Shown: positions 8,646-18,289, counted from the first letter of the stretch. The stretch is DNA of 64,000 nt from Candidatus Trichofilum aggregatum (GCA_016716885.1 JADJUV010000175.1:45077-109076), one strand, 5' to 3'. Notes: generated from the sequence alone by a model not told the origin. Numbers and translations are program-made.

Positions 8646-10886
8646 ATGGATACATCGTCTCAATCCTTACGCTGGCATCGCGGCCGCAGATTCTCCCTCG
8701 TGCTCCTCATTCTTCTCATCCTCGCCGGTTTTACCTGGTGGATGACCCGCCCACCCCACAAATCCATTACCATCGTAGCGAAAGGTAGTTACACCAGCGT
8801 TGCTAACGCCGTTGCCTTCACCGGTGATGAAGCCATCGCCCGTGATATTACCCTGGCCGATCCCACAGTTAGCCGCCTGTTAGAAAACCAAACCTATGAT
8901 TTCCTCTACGCCGTTCCTTTAGGCGAGGGCGAATCTGTAACCTGGCGCACCGATGGCTGTGGCCCAGACAATTGCTCCCATGTCACCCTCTACAATTACA
9001 CCACCGGTGGCACCTTTGAACTGGTAGTGAACCGGAAGACAGCCCGGGTGATTTCATATTGGCAAGACCTGGATGCTCGGCCTGGTGCCAGCCGCACGAT
9101 TATACCGAAAGCGTTGAGCATTGCGGCCGCGGACAAACAAGTCCAGGGCATCCTCGGCGACATCGCCAGTGTGGAAATGATCATGGCCCCCATGGCCGCC
9201 TGGCTCATGGATGACGATTGCAGCCAGGATTGGTGTGTTGACCTGACCTTTGAAGCCCCCGATGGCAGTGGCAAAATTGTCCATGTATTCATCAACATGC
9301 AACAGCAAGAAGTGGCCCGCGTCTTCTCCACCCGCAGTCGCCCCACCAACCAGCTTTATTCCCCCCAAGACCCCGTGGGCACAGGCAACCTTTTTGATGA
9401 CGGTTGCCACGCCGAATATGGCTGGAACGTGTGCTGGGAAATGACCGCCAGCGATGGGGTCAATTTTTATGATGCCACACATGACGGCGAACTTGTTTTC
9501 TCCAGTGTCAAGATCGGCCAGGTAGAAGTCTGGTATCCGGCCTGGCCGGGAGGCTATCGGGATGAGATTGGCTTCAACAGTAGTGTGCCCCCCAAATTTG
9601 GCACCACCGTCCGCCCCGTAGACGGTGGGTTTGAAGTCCATCAGCTTTTTACCGAGCCTTTCGATTGGCCCAACTGCATCTGCTGCTACCGCTACGAACA
9701 GATCGTCCGTTTTAACGAAGACGGCAGTTTTGAGCCTCGTTTCATCTCCCAAGGGCCGGGTTGTGACGATCTTTCCATCTATCGCCCCTTCTGGCGCATC
9801 GACATGGATGTGCAGACCAGTGACGATAATCAGGTTTATGAGTGGGATGGTGAGGCCTGGATAGAAACAACCAACGAATCCGAGTTGGCCCTATTTACCC
9901 CTCTCTCGTTAGAACAGTCACGAGTGGCGGTGGGCAACGGCGATCAATTTTACGAATGGCGGCCCATAGCCACGGACCCCCTGCAACTGGATGATGGGTT
10001 GCTTTTTGCCCTCAAGTGGAATGAGGGGGAAGGCAATGATCCCATCCTGCCGGGTGCGGCGGATACCTTTGAACCACCGCGCCAGTGGCTTAATGGGGAG
10101 TCGTTGCCTGATCAAAATATTGTCTTTTGGTACATTCCCTTTCTGAAAACCAAAAAAGGGGGTATCTGGTGGTGTATGCCCGAGCCAGCGCCCAATACAA
10201 CCCCTTGTGAAGCGATTTTACAGATCAGCCCCACCAATGAGCTGCACCAGCCCACAGAAACCGAGATAGCGCAATTGACGCCCACCGCTACACACACACC
10301 GGAGCCAGATAGTTCGCCCACACCTGTGCCCACGGCCACGGCAGGGCCTATTCAAGGGGAAACGGCTGAGGAGATTATTCTGAACGCCGGGTGTGGCTCT
10401 TGCCACCATATTGGCAATATAGGGGAAACGCGCAAGGTGGGGCCTGATTTGACCAGCATTGGGGCTGAGGCGGGTGACCGGGTGGCGGATCTCTCGGCTG
10501 AAGCCTATATTCGCCAATCCATCCTGGAACCGAATACGCATCTGGCGGAAACGTGCCCGAATGGGCCGTGTCTGCCCGATATTATGCCCAGCTATTATGG
10601 GGAACGGCTTTCATCCACGCAGTTGGATACCGTTGTGGCCTTTTTGCTCTTGCAAAATGGCACGGAGACAGCCATGACCCCGGAGCCGATTGATGGTAAT
10701 GGTGAAACGGGGGGGGATGGGGATGACGCGGCCGCGGACTCAACTTCATCTCTACCCGGCGGCCTGTGGGCAGTGGTTGGGGGTGGCGTGGTGTTGGTGG
10801 TAGGTGGCGCGGCCGCGTTCTGGTTCATGCGCCGTTCCCCCCAAAAACAACCCACTAAACTAGAAACCCCAACCGATGAACCATAA
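8646..10886 (+). CDS. Membrane-anchored protein with C-terminal cytochrome c domain
   Basis: A 746-residue extracytoplasmic protein. Residues 18-35 are a membrane anchor. Residues 45-550 form a large ectodomain rich in Trp and in Cys (PDNCSH, CSQDWC, WPNCICCY) that I do not recognise with confidence; the order and spacing of some blocks recall copper amine oxidases, but the topaquinone Asn-Tyr-Asp/Glu motif is not intact. A Thr/Pro linker follows, then a c-type cytochrome with CGSCH at residues 583-587 and a probable Met ligand in DIMPSYYG (Met647). A second helix near the C-terminus (LWAVVGGGVVLVVGGAAAFW) ends in basic residues. Heme attachment implies export by Sec. It probably passes electrons outside the membrane. 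Confidence 0.7.
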   Translation: MDTSSQSLRWHRGRRFSLVLLILLILAGFTWWMTRPPHKSITIVAKGSYTSVANAVAFTGDEAIARDITLADPTVSRLLENQTYDFLYAVPLGEGESVTWRTDGCGPDNCSHVTLYNYTTGGTFELVVNRKTARVISYWQDLDARPGASRTIIPKALSIAAADKQVQGILGDIASVEMIMAPMAAWLMDDDCSQDWCVDLTFEAPDGSGKIVHVFINMQQQEVARVFSTRSRPTNQLYSPQDPVGTGNLFDDGCHAEYGWNVCWEMTASDGVNFYDATHDGELVFSSVKIGQVEVWYPAWPGGYRDEIGFNSSVPPKFGTTVRPVDGGFEVHQLFTEPFDWPNCICCYRYEQIVRFNEDGSFEPRFISQGPGCDDLSIYRPFWRIDMDVQTSDDNQVYEWDGEAWIETTNESELALFTPLSLEQSRVAVGNGDQFYEWRPIATDPLQLDDGLLFALKWNEGEGNDPILPGAADTFEPPRQWLNGESLPDQNIVFWYIPFLKTKKGGIWWCMPEPAPNTTPCEAILQISPTNELHQPTETEIAQLTPTATHTPEPDSSPTPVPTATAGPIQGETAEEIILNAGCGSCHHIGNIGETRKVGPDLTSIGAEAGDRVADLSAEAYIRQSILEPNTHLAETCPNGPCLPDIMPSYYGERLSSTQLDTVVAFLLLQNGTETAMTPEPIDGNGETGGDGDDAAADSTSSLPGGLWAVVGGGVVLVVGGAAAFWFMRRSPQKQPTKLETPTDEP

Positions 10887-10890
10887 AACG

Positions 10891-10984
10891 TGAGTCTACG
10901 GAAAGAAGCCACGAAGTAACAGGGATTTTTCTCTGATGGCCTGACATCCTTGGCGCCTTGGTGGGCATTTTTTCCGTAGACTCA
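10891..10984. repeat. 94-bp element with 14-base terminal inverted repeats
   Basis: TGAGTCTACGGAAA at 10891-10904 and its exact complement at 10971-10984 bound an element that fills the gap between convergent genes. It may serve as a bidirectional terminator or be a small non-autonomous element. Confidence 0.75.
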
Positions 10985-10994
10985 ACCCCTTCGT

Positions 10995-12077
10995 CTAACT
11001 CACGATGCCGGGCAACATCGTGGGGCGCGTGCGTGCCTGCCGTGTCACCAGGGCTACCACACCCATCAACCCCACCACCAACAAGATGAGAATACCCACC
11101 TCTAGCCGAATATCTGCCCAGGTTGCCCCATTTTGCGTGATTTCCACAATGGGGTGAATGATGTAATAAGTGGGGAAAATTCGCCCAATCCATTGCGGTA
11201 TGGAGGGGAACAGATAAATGATGGCCGGGGCATAAAGCAGAATGCCGGTCGCTTTAACCGTAGCAAACAGCGTATTGATGTCTTTGACCAATGCCCCTAG
11301 CAACACCCCAAACGTAGTCGCCATGATCGCGCTCAGAAACAACAGCCCCACCAAAAGTAACGGCTGGGTTCCAAATGCCTGATTGAGCACCAGGGTGAAC
11401 ACACCCATGCTCAGGCTCAACACGACGCCCAACGTTGCCTTAGCCACAAATAGTTCGCCCAAAGAGGTGGAAGTCGTGGTTATGGCGGTGATGGTGCGTT
11501 TTTGTTTTTCTTCCACCAGTGACGTAGCCGGAACCATACTGCCCCCCAGAATGATGGTCAGGAGCACCACAAAGGGCATCAAGCGCTCTTCCCAGGGTAT
11601 ACTTTCGCCATCACCCAGGGTTTGGCTAATGACGGTGACGGGTGACTCTTGTCCGCTGAGGTCACGGAGCATGGTGACGACGGCGGTTGCCAGGAAGATG
11701 CGGTCTTTGAGCAAGCTTTCGCCGTAGATGTAAATAGTGAGGGCCGCGGCCGCGTCGCCCCGTAATTGCTCATCAAACCCGGCAGGCAAAATTATCCCCA
11801 CATCCACCACCCCATTCGTTACCGCATCCTTGAGCGTATCAGGATCATCATATTCCCGTAAGACAATACCTTCCAGGGCCTGAGCTTCCGTAACAACGGC
11901 CGATTGCCCCCCATCGGCAATACCCAGGGTTGGTTTGCCAGAGAAAAACGTGCCCACCAGCAATTGAATTAACAACGACATCACCAGGGGAATGATGATG
12001 GCGAAGATGAACAGAAAGTTCCGTGGCCCCCAAACCAACTCTTTACCCAACAAAACCACAATTCGTCGCAGGCTCAT
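10995..12077 (-). CDS. ABC-2 type exporter permease (second subunit)
   Basis: A 360-residue permease of the ABC-2/NatB-like type. One N-terminal helix (residues 21-42) is followed by an extracytoplasmic domain of about 140 residues and five further helices in the C-terminal half. The conserved cytoplasmic EEKQKRTITAI segment before the second helix is typical of the family and contacts the ATPase. Its start overlaps the stop of the upstream permease by four bases (ATGA). With the next two genes it forms a complete exporter; Na+ or a drug are possible substrates, not shown by sequence. Confidence 0.85.
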   Translation of the reverse strand: MSLRRIVVLLGKELVWGPRNFLFIFAIIIPLVMSLLIQLLVGTFFSGKPTLGIADGGQSAVVTEAQALEGIVLREYDDPDTLKDAVTNGVVDVGIILPAGFDEQLRGDAAAALTIYIYGESLLKDRIFLATAVVTMLRDLSGQESPVTVISQTLGDGESIPWEERLMPFVVLLTIILGGSMVPATSLVEEKQKRTITAITTTSTSLGELFVAKATLGVVLSLSMGVFTLVLNQAFGTQPLLLVGLLFLSAIMATTFGVLLGALVKDINTLFATVKATGILLYAPAIIYLFPSIPQWIGRIFPTYYIIHPIVEITQNGATWADIRLEVGILILLVVGLMGVVALVTRQARTRPTMLPGIVS

Positions 12078-13132
12078 TGGAATTTCCTCCGTAACACAAC
12101 CACCCCTAACGCCAAAAATAACAGGGCAAAACCCACCAAAGCCAGGATATGCTGACCGACATCGGCCCAGCCCCAGCCACTATTCATCACCTGATAGACC
12201 GAGTCCACCAGATAGTAAGACGGAATCACCTTTACCCAACTGGTGGTCAGGCCCGGAATCAGTAGGGTGAAGGCGGGCAAACTCATCACCAGGATAGCCA
12301 GAATACCCCAACCCATCACCGACATCATATCTTTGGCGACGCTGGCGATGAGAAAGGCAATGCCTGTCACTAATAGGGACCCCAGAAGTAAAATAAGGAG
12401 AATGAGCACTGGTTGTTGACTCAAACCACCCGTTACGGCCACGAGTAAAGCCGCCTGGGCAAAAGCCAGCCCCACCCCAAACACCCCTTTGGCGGCAAAC
12501 AGCCCTTCAACGCGCAAAGGTGTGACCAACAAGGCGGTAATGGTGCCACTGCTCACTTCGCTGGCAATAAGGCTGGCCAATCCCATCGTTTCCATCATTA
12601 AAATGAAGACAGCAAACAACGGCAACATACGATCCCGGTAAGGAATTTGCTCACCAGCGCGATCAACGCCCAATAGTTCTTCATGGACTTCCACGTTGAG
12701 CGGTTGCTCACTGAGCATAAATCCCACTTCTTGAAGAAAGACATGGTACAGCTCTTTAAATTCTTCGGGAAAATCGGCGGCGAAATAGAGGTTGACGGTT
12801 TCGGGCTGGCCGAGGGTCACGTTTTGGGCGAAACCGGTGGGCAGAACGACCCCCACTGCGTACTCACCCGTTTGCACGGCTTCACGCAACGCGGCCGCGT
12901 CCCCCATTTCTATCAGTTCAACCCCACTCTCGTTCAGTTCCGTCAGCAATTGCTGGGGCATATCCGGGGCAAAAATCGCCATCTCCAACGTCTCATCCAC
13001 ACTGTCCGGCATGGCAAAATAAATCACCGCATAAAACACCAACGCCAACACCGTAACCAGGGCGAAAAAGCGATTGCTGAAGAAAAGAACCAGGTCCTTA
13101 CGTAATAACGCACCAATCATTTGACCATTCAT
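12074..13132 (-). CDS. ABC-2 type exporter permease (first subunit)
   Basis: A 352-residue paralogue of the downstream permease with the same architecture: a helix at residues 20-40, an extracytoplasmic domain, then five or six helices. The coupling segment here is ASEVSSGTITALLVTPL. The gene starts one base inside the end of the ATPase gene, so all three are translated in sequence. The extracytoplasmic domain has FAPDMPQQLLTELNESGVELIE, matching the LGIAD...AQALEGIVLRE layout of the partner, which supports a heterodimer. Confidence 0.85.
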   Translation of the reverse strand: MNGQMIGALLRKDLVLFFSNRFFALVTVLALVFYAVIYFAMPDSVDETLEMAIFAPDMPQQLLTELNESGVELIEMGDAAALREAVQTGEYAVGVVLPTGFAQNVTLGQPETVNLYFAADFPEEFKELYHVFLQEVGFMLSEQPLNVEVHEELLGVDRAGEQIPYRDRMLPLFAVFILMMETMGLASLIASEVSSGTITALLVTPLRVEGLFAAKGVFGVGLAFAQAALLVAVTGGLSQQPVLILLILLLGSLLVTGIAFLIASVAKDMMSVMGWGILAILVMSLPAFTLLIPGLTTSWVKVIPSYYLVDSVYQVMNSGWGWADVGQHILALVGFALLFLALGVVVLRRKFQ

Positions 13133-13437
13133 TACACCAGTCCTCGCCCGGTGATCTGGATAAAAATATCTTCCAGCGTCGCCTCTTCACTGTGAACCGT
13201 CACCACTTTTTCATTGGCAAACAAGTGACCCACTTCAGCCGAAGTATCTGGCCCATCCAGAATGATTTCCCGCGTTTCCAGTTGGCCGTTCTGCCCCACC
13301 ACTTCCGCCTTCAACGCCCGTTTGCCATATTGTTGCTTGAGGGTGTGCGGGGTATCCAGCGCCACAATTTTGCCTTTGTTGATGAAGGCCACCCGGTTAC
13401 AGAGCTTATCTGCTTCCACCATGTCATGCGTTGTCAA
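13132..13437 (-). CDS. ABC exporter ATPase, C-terminal part
   Basis: The displaced C-terminal 101 residues of the ATPase above, beginning with the H-loop TTHDM and ending in the regulatory region typical of NatA/DrrA-type ATPases (EEATLEDIFIQITGRGLV). It has no ribosome site of its own and is not a separate gene. Confidence 0.85.
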   Translation of the reverse strand: MTTHDMVEADKLCNRVAFINKGKIVALDTPHTLKQQYGKRALKAEVVGQNGQLETREIILDGPDTSAEVGHLFANEKVVTVHSEEATLEDIFIQITGRGLV

Positions 13438-13994
13438 AAGACGGTTGTACCTTGCGCCTGTTCTTCTTTGATAATGTTACGAATGGTTTCCGAGGAGACA
13501 GGATCGAGGCCGTCAGTAGGTTCATCAAGGAACAGGAGCCGGGGTTTATTAACCAGAGCGCGGGCTACCATGAGCCGCTGGCGCATCCCTTTAGAAAAGG
13601 TCTCCACCCGAATCTTGCCCTTGCCCCCCAACCCGACCCGTTCTAACAAAGCATCGGCGTTGAAGGCTTTCACCCCAAACAGCCGGGCAAAGAGGTTCAA
13701 ATTTTCGGCCGCCGTCATGGGTTCGTACAGGTTGGTCAGCTCAAAACAGACACCGATCTGGCCCTGAATTTTCTTGGCATATTTGGCAACGTCTTGCCCT
13801 AACAAGGTCGCCCGACCTTCCTTGGGTAAGAGCTGACCAGTCAACATTTTAACGGTCGTGGATTTACCGGCCCCATTAGGGCCAAGAAAACCCAGAATTT
13901 CCCCCTCGCCCACCACAAAGTTGATATGGTCTACAGCCATTAAATGGCCGTAGTGATAGGTCAAATTTTCACTGGTAATAGCGGGTTGGGACAT
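13434..13994 (-). CDS. ABC exporter ATPase, N-terminal part (frameshifted gene)
   Basis: The first 186 residues of the ATPase that drives the ABC-2 permeases downstream. Walker A is GPNGAGKSTT, the signature is ETFSKGMRQRL (variant of LSGGQ), and Walker B is LLFLDEPTDGLDP. The reading ends at TTT-TGA just before the switch-histidine block. Adding one T to the run at 13436-13439 gives TTVFLTTHDM and joins it to the next segment. The full protein would be about 287 residues, normal for the family. GGAGATCATTTC precedes the ATG. A sequencing deletion is more likely than a real mutation because the permeases are intact. Confidence 0.85.
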   Translation of the reverse strand: MSQPAITSENLTYHYGHLMAVDHINFVVGEGEILGFLGPNGAGKSTTVKMLTGQLLPKEGRATLLGQDVAKYAKKIQGQIGVCFELTNLYEPMTAAENLNLFARLFGVKAFNADALLERVGLGGKGKIRVETFSKGMRQRLMVARALVNKPRLLFLDEPTDGLDPVSSETIRNIIKEEQAQGTTVF

Positions 13995-14049
13995 GAAATG
14001 ATCTCCTGTGGGAATGAGTGGCGAGTTGGCGAGAAGCGAGTAGCGAGTA

Positions 14050-14110
14050 GCGAGTTCCCAGAGTTCCCAGAGTTCCCAGAGTTCCCAGAGTTCCCCTGAG
14101 TTCCCCGAGT
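14050..14110. repeat. 9-bp tandem microrepeat, unit GAGTTCCCA
   Basis: Five to seven copies of GAGTTCCCA or GAGTTCCCC, upstream of the ABC ATPase. A shorter relative is at 32338-32372. Confidence 0.8.
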
Positions 14111-14323
14111 TCCATCCATCATGGTGAACAACCCGCTCATCCCGTGTGATGTCTGGTTATTATAAGCGAATCGGGAAGGTGTGAAAGGGGCGCGAAAGCG
14201 ATTGCGCGGAAGATCAGCGGGCGGGATGACATTTGTCACCCTATTGCTGGTAGGGCGATTGCCTACTCCCCAAAATGAACCCATCCCCTAACGATTCCCG
14301 CTGGGAAGGGGGAAAAATCAATG

Positions 14324-14363
14324 GGGCCGTTTTTCGCGGGCGTCGGCCCGCGAAAAACGGCCC
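14324..14363. repeat. Variable-stem hairpin family, copy 2
   Basis: Perfect 18-base arms starting GGGCCGTTTTTCGCGG around GTCG, followed by TTAAAAGGTTCCCC. The stem sequence differs from copy 1 but pairs fully. Confidence 0.8.
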
Positions 14364-14448
14364 TTAAAAGGTTCCCCGCCCCTGGGGGTGGGGTTAGGGG
14401 TGGGGAAAACCTAAGTAGGCTATCCGCCTTAAAATTGTTTGTAGACGT

Positions 14449-15023
14449 TTAGGCCGAGCCTTCGTAGGCGTATTTGATCCAACCAATCAGTTCATCATCT
14501 ACCTGTGCCGCTTCTGTCACGTTGACCTTGAAATGGCACATGCTCCCTTTGGGCATGGCGATCAGCCTGTCCGTGGCTTCAATATCTTTCATGTTGAGGC
14601 CCACTTCTACCCTGGTTTTAGTCGCCGGGGTAATCATGGCAAACTGTTTGGCCCGCCGTAGACTGACATACCCTTTTTTGGGGACTAATTCAAATGGGCC
14701 AAATTCGTTGATAGCCGCCATGAGTTGATCATGAATGGGGCGTAGAGGGGCTTTGGCCCCGGCATAAATCTCATCTACCACCTCATCACCCGACAACCCT
14801 TTGGCCTCAGCCGCCCGTTCCCCATCTGACTGAAGCACGACATGCACTAAGGTGCCCGCATCGCCGTGCCCCAGTCCCAGGTCACGTTTGAGCATGTCAC
14901 GGATTTCTCCATGTTTGGTGAGGCCACTTTGCTGCACGATGGCCGTTAATTCGGCCAGGGTTTTGCCCGTCTTTTTTGAATATTGTCTATTTGGGTTTGA
15001 ACAGCTTTGTCCAGGCTACTCAT
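14449..15023 (-). CDS. DUF4287/DUF5655 protein, frameshifted near its start
   Basis: Restored, this is a protein of about 191 residues. The N-terminal DUF4287-like helix-turn region reads NIQKKTGKTLAELTAIV and continues into QQSGLTKHGEIRDMLKRDLG. The C-terminal DUF5655 domain contains IHDQLMAAINEFGPFEL and SLRRAKQFAMITPATKTRVE. The start is the ATG at 15023 with GGAGA eight bases upstream. The A run at 14972-14977 (complement) lacks one base; adding it joins the start to the long frame that opens at 14937. DUF5655 domains are thought to bind DNA or nucleotides, but the function is not established. Confidence 0.78.
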
Positions 15024-15089
15024 GAGTGGGTCTCCTTTGTGGGTACGCGGCCGCGTGCGGGGCCATCCTTATCATTTTTAGAGGGTGAT

Positions 15090-15910
15090 CTAGCTATAGC
15101 CAACCTCTTGCATAATCTGTACCACTTCGGTGCGGCTCAGTTTGAGGTGGCCCTCTTGTAAAGCATCCAGCGTTCGGTGGGCCAACGTCAGCGGGAGTTT
15201 ACAAAAGTTGAGCGCGGGGCCAGCCGGTAGAGCCTGAATATAGGCATCGGCCAGCAACAAATTGCGCCGGGCGTAGCTTTGCATATCGGCTACCTGCCAA
15301 TTTTGAGGGAAAAAATCTTTTCCCCCGGCCATATCTTCCACCCGGTTACGCAGAATATTGACGGTTTGTAACCCCCGACCAAAACCCACGGCCTGGGTCC
15401 GGTTGGTCTGGGTGCCATCATGCCAGGCCCACAAATCTGACAGCAAAAGCCCCACGGCTCCTGCCACACCAAAGGTGTAACGATCCAGATCGGCTTCGGT
15501 TACGACGTGCCAACCGGTTATGGCCCAATGGGCCATGCGATCAGCCATGGCTGCGGTTACATCCCAAATGCGGAAGGCAATCGGTTCCGGGGCATGGCAG
15601 GCCCATTCGCCTATACGAAGGGAAACTTCAGGCAAACGATCCTGAAAAGGGGCGAGAGCCTGGTTAAAACTGGCATAATCAAACTGCTCGACTGATTTTT
15701 GCGCCTGCAAAACGAGGCTCATACGCTGCAAGATGTTGGCCTTGTCGGCTCCCTCAAGCTCAGGGTGGTCTTCGACTTCATCGATGGCCCGAAGACAGAG
15801 GTAAGCTGAGGCTACGGCTTCGCGCAGAGCATCAGGTAAACGTTCGATGGGATCATAAAAGTTCGGCTGGTTTCAGCTAACACACGCATTGCTTCTTGTT
15901 GATATGTCAT
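15090..15910 (-). CDS. Squalene/phytoene synthase family protein, frameshifted
   Basis: Restored, about 274 residues of a trans-isoprenyl diphosphate synthase (head-to-head condensing) protein. The first Asp/Glu-rich motif is AIDEVEDHPEL, and the second region is LSDLWAWHDGTQTNRT followed by VGFGRGLQTVNILRN and RVEDMAGGKDFFP, all typical of the squalene-synthase-like branch. The start is the ATG at 15910 (MTYQQEAMRVLAETSRTF). One C is missing from the run at 15849-15851; adding it restores TFMIPIERLPDALREA. The long frame begins at 15731. No other carotenoid or hopanoid gene is nearby, so the product (squalene, phytoene or other) is open. Confidence 0.8.
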
Positions 15911-16315
15911 AAATAGCCTTTGTTGAGATTGGTTTGCGGCCGCTAAATTACCACTTTTTCCCTTTGCTGTCACTATGTTGTGATAAGGCACAGCAATTCT
16001 CAATTTGAAACGCCGGGTAAAGGCGGAATAGGCGGGCAACCCTATAGGCTAAGCCGGTCCAATGAGCTTCGCGCCCGCCCCGCCCCACACAAATGTGCTC
16101 TAAAGGGAGAATGGCGGATGTGTCACCCCAAAACTCGTAACCCACCTCTTTCCGTGGCAAAATTCCCCCTCTCGCTCTGACTCTTACTATAGCTTTCAAG
16201 AAGAAGATTTAGTTTGTAGTGACCGCTTTAGCGGGCTAGTACCAGCCCGCTAAAGCGGTCACTACAAACTAAGACCCCAAATGATTATCTAAACCTTCCA
16301 CAAGGAGTGCCCGCC
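15911..16315. other. Intergenic region with palindromic repeat
   Basis: Between divergent genes. It holds GCGGCCGC at about 15936, a segment CAGCAATTCTCAATTTGA that recurs at about 42564, and a perfect 60-base palindromic repeat at 16211-16270. An open frame on the minus strand (15948-16199) has no recognisable features. Confidence 0.5.
16211..16270. repeat. Palindromic repeat, GTAGTGACC family, copy 3 (perfect)
   Basis: 27-base perfect arms (AGTTTGTAGTGACCGCTTTA...) around the six-base loop AGTACC. It is the best copy in the window. Confidence 0.95.
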
Positions 16316-18289
16316 ATGAAATTTACCGATGGGTTTTGGGAGTTCCGTCCGGGCGTAACACCCCATTTTGCCGTTCATGTCAGTGATATCGAGGTTGCCC
16401 CAGATGCGCTCACCGTTTACGGCACGACCAAACGGCTGACCCATCGTGGCGACACGCTCAACATTGGTTTGCTCACCGTCCGATTCACTTCACCCCAGCC
16501 CAACATCATCCGGGTGCAAATAACCCACCACAAAGGCACACGACCCACGCTGCCCACCTTCCCGCTCCAATTCCACCCCACCCCGGAACTGCTCATCCGC
16601 AACGAGGCCCCATTCGCCAGCCTCACCAGTGGTGATCTAACCGTGCGAATAGACAAAGGAGAGAATTGGCGGGTGGAATATTGGGCTGGCTCGCGCCTGC
16701 TCACCCAGAGCGGTTGGCGCGGTATGGGGTATGTGGACACCGAAAATGGCCGTTTCATCCATGAACAGCTTGGCCTGAGCGTGGGCGAATGCGTCTATGG
16801 TCTGGGCGAACGGTTTACCCCATTTGTCAAAAATGGGCAGGTGGTTGATCTGTGGAACGAAGATGGGGGCACCAGCAGTGAACAGGCTTATAAAAACATC
16901 CCGTTTTACCTGACCAATCGGGGTTATGGCGTCTTCATCAACCACCCGGAGCGGGTCTCCCTGGAAGTCGCCTCAGAAAAAGTAGAGCGAGTGCAGTTCA
17001 GTGTGCCCGGCGAATCCCTCGACTATTTCCTCATCAACGGCCCTACCCCCAAAGAGGTGCTCAACCGTTACACGGCTCTGACGGGGCGGCCCGCCTTGCC
17101 GCCCGCCTGGTCGTTTGGCCTCTGGCTCTCTACCTCATTCACCACCGATTATGACGAAGCCACCGTGACCCGCTTCGTGCAGGGCATGGCCGAGCGTGAT
17201 ATACCGCTTCACGTTTTCCACTTTGACTGCTTCTGGATGAAGGAGTTTCACTGGAGCAACTTCGAGTGGGATAGCCGTGTTTTCCCAGACCCCGCCGGGA
17301 TGCTACAGCGACTTAAAGAGAGGGGGTTACGCATCTGCCTCTGGATCAATCCTTACATCGCCCAGCGCTCGGCCCTGTTTGATGAGGGCCTGGCCGGGGG
17401 TTATCTGGTGAAGAAGGCCAATGGCGATGTCTGGCAATGGGATCGGTGGCAGGCAGGGATGGCGCTGGTGGATTTTACCAACCCGGATGCCTGCCGCTGG
17501 TTTGGCGATAAACTGCGCGGTTTGTTAGATATGGGAGTTGATTGTTTTAAAACAGATTTCGGCGAACGCATCCCCACGGATGTGGTGTATCACGATGGCT
17601 CCAACCCGATGCGGATGCACAATTTTATACCCACCTCTACAACCAAACGGTGTTTCAGGTGTTGGTGGAGCCCGCGGCCGCAACGAAGCCGTTCTCTTTG
17701 CTCGTTCAGCCACCGCTGGGGCCAGCAGTTCCCCGTCCACTGGGGTGGTGACAGCACCGCCACCTTTGCGTCTATGGCCGAAAGTTTACGCGGCGGTTTG
17801 TCGTTGGCCTTGTCCGGGTTCGGCTTTTGGAGCCACGACATTGGCGGTTTTGAGCAAACCGCCTCAGCCGATGTGTACAAACGGTGGTGCGCCTTTGGTC
17901 TGCTCTCGTCGCACAGCCGCCTGCATGGCAGTAGCTCCTACCGCGTGCCCTGGTTTTACGACGAGGAAGCGGTGGCCGTCTTGCGCCAGTTCACCCGGCT
18001 CAAATGTAGCCTGATGCCGTATTTGTACGCGGCCGCGCAGCAAGCCCACGAACAGGGTCTGCCCATGTTACGGGCCATGATCCTGGAATTCCCCGACGAT
18101 CCGGCCTGCGACTATCTGGATCGCCAATACATGCTGGGTGATTCTCTGCTGGTAGCGCCCATTTTCCGTTCCGATCACGTCGTGGATTATTACTTGCCAG
18201 TAGGGCGTTGGACCCATTTTTTAAGCGGGGAAGTGGTGGAAGGGGGCCGTTGGCGACGGGAGAGTTACGACTTTTTCAGCTTATCGTAG
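16316..18289 (+). CDS. GH31 alpha-glycosidase (YicI-type), interrupted
   Basis: A family 31 glycoside hydrolase, closest in layout to alpha-xylosidase YicI. The nucleophile is Asp414 in CFKTDFGERIP, and the acid/base is Asp479 in VHWGGDSTATF, followed by LSGFGFWSHDIGGFE. The ATG at 16316 has AAGGAG nine bases upstream. Between 17623 and 17721 three one-base deletions (TTTT at 17623, G at 17670, GGGG at 17718) scramble about 32 residues and then restore frame; corrected, they read NFYTHLYNQTVFQVLVEARG. The frame ends at an in-frame TAG (18287-18289), and homology continues beyond. The enzyme probably cleaves alpha-xylosides or alpha-glucosides inside the cell, as no signal peptide is present. 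Confidence 0.88.
   Translation: MKFTDGFWEFRPGVTPHFAVHVSDIEVAPDALTVYGTTKRLTHRGDTLNIGLLTVRFTSPQPNIIRVQITHHKGTRPTLPTFPLQFHPTPELLIRNEAPFASLTSGDLTVRIDKGENWRVEYWAGSRLLTQSGWRGMGYVDTENGRFIHEQLGLSVGECVYGLGERFTPFVKNGQVVDLWNEDGGTSSEQAYKNIPFYLTNRGYGVFINHPERVSLEVASEKVERVQFSVPGESLDYFLINGPTPKEVLNRYTALTGRPALPPAWSFGLWLSTSFTTDYDEATVTRFVQGMAERDIPLHVFHFDCFWMKEFHWSNFEWDSRVFPDPAGMLQRLKERGLRICLWINPYIAQRSALFDEGLAGGYLVKKANGDVWQWDRWQAGMALVDFTNPDACRWFGDKLRGLLDMGVDCFKTDFGERIPTDVVYHDGSNPMRMHNFIPTSTTKRCFRCWWSPRPQRSRSLCSFSHRWGQQFPVHWGGDSTATFASMAESLRGGLSLALSGFGFWSHDIGGFEQTASADVYKRWCAFGLLSSHSRLHGSSSYRVPWFYDEEAVAVLRQFTRLKCSLMPYLYAAAQQAHEQGLPMLRAMILEFPDDPACDYLDRQYMLGDSLLVAPIFRSDHVVDYYLPVGRWTHFLSGEVVEGGRWRRESYDFFSLS

Larger units (their letters stand above)
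13995..14448. other. Intergenic region of microrepeats and a hairpin
   Basis: A GAGTTCCCA tandem array (about 14040-14110) lies before the ATPase start and a variable-stem hairpin at 14324-14363. No gene is apparent. Confidence 0.55.

Noticed and set aside
13132..13994. Programmed frameshift in the ABC ATPase
   Set aside because: The same one-base loss in runs occurs in many unrelated genes, without slippery-site or pseudoknot features.
15948..16199. Possible small gene on the minus strand
   Set aside because: The translation has no recognisable features and no ribosome site, and it overlaps repeats.
14040..16310. Carotenoid or hopanoid gene cluster around the phytoene synthase-like gene
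   Set aside because: No desaturase, cyclase or other terpenoid gene is nearby.
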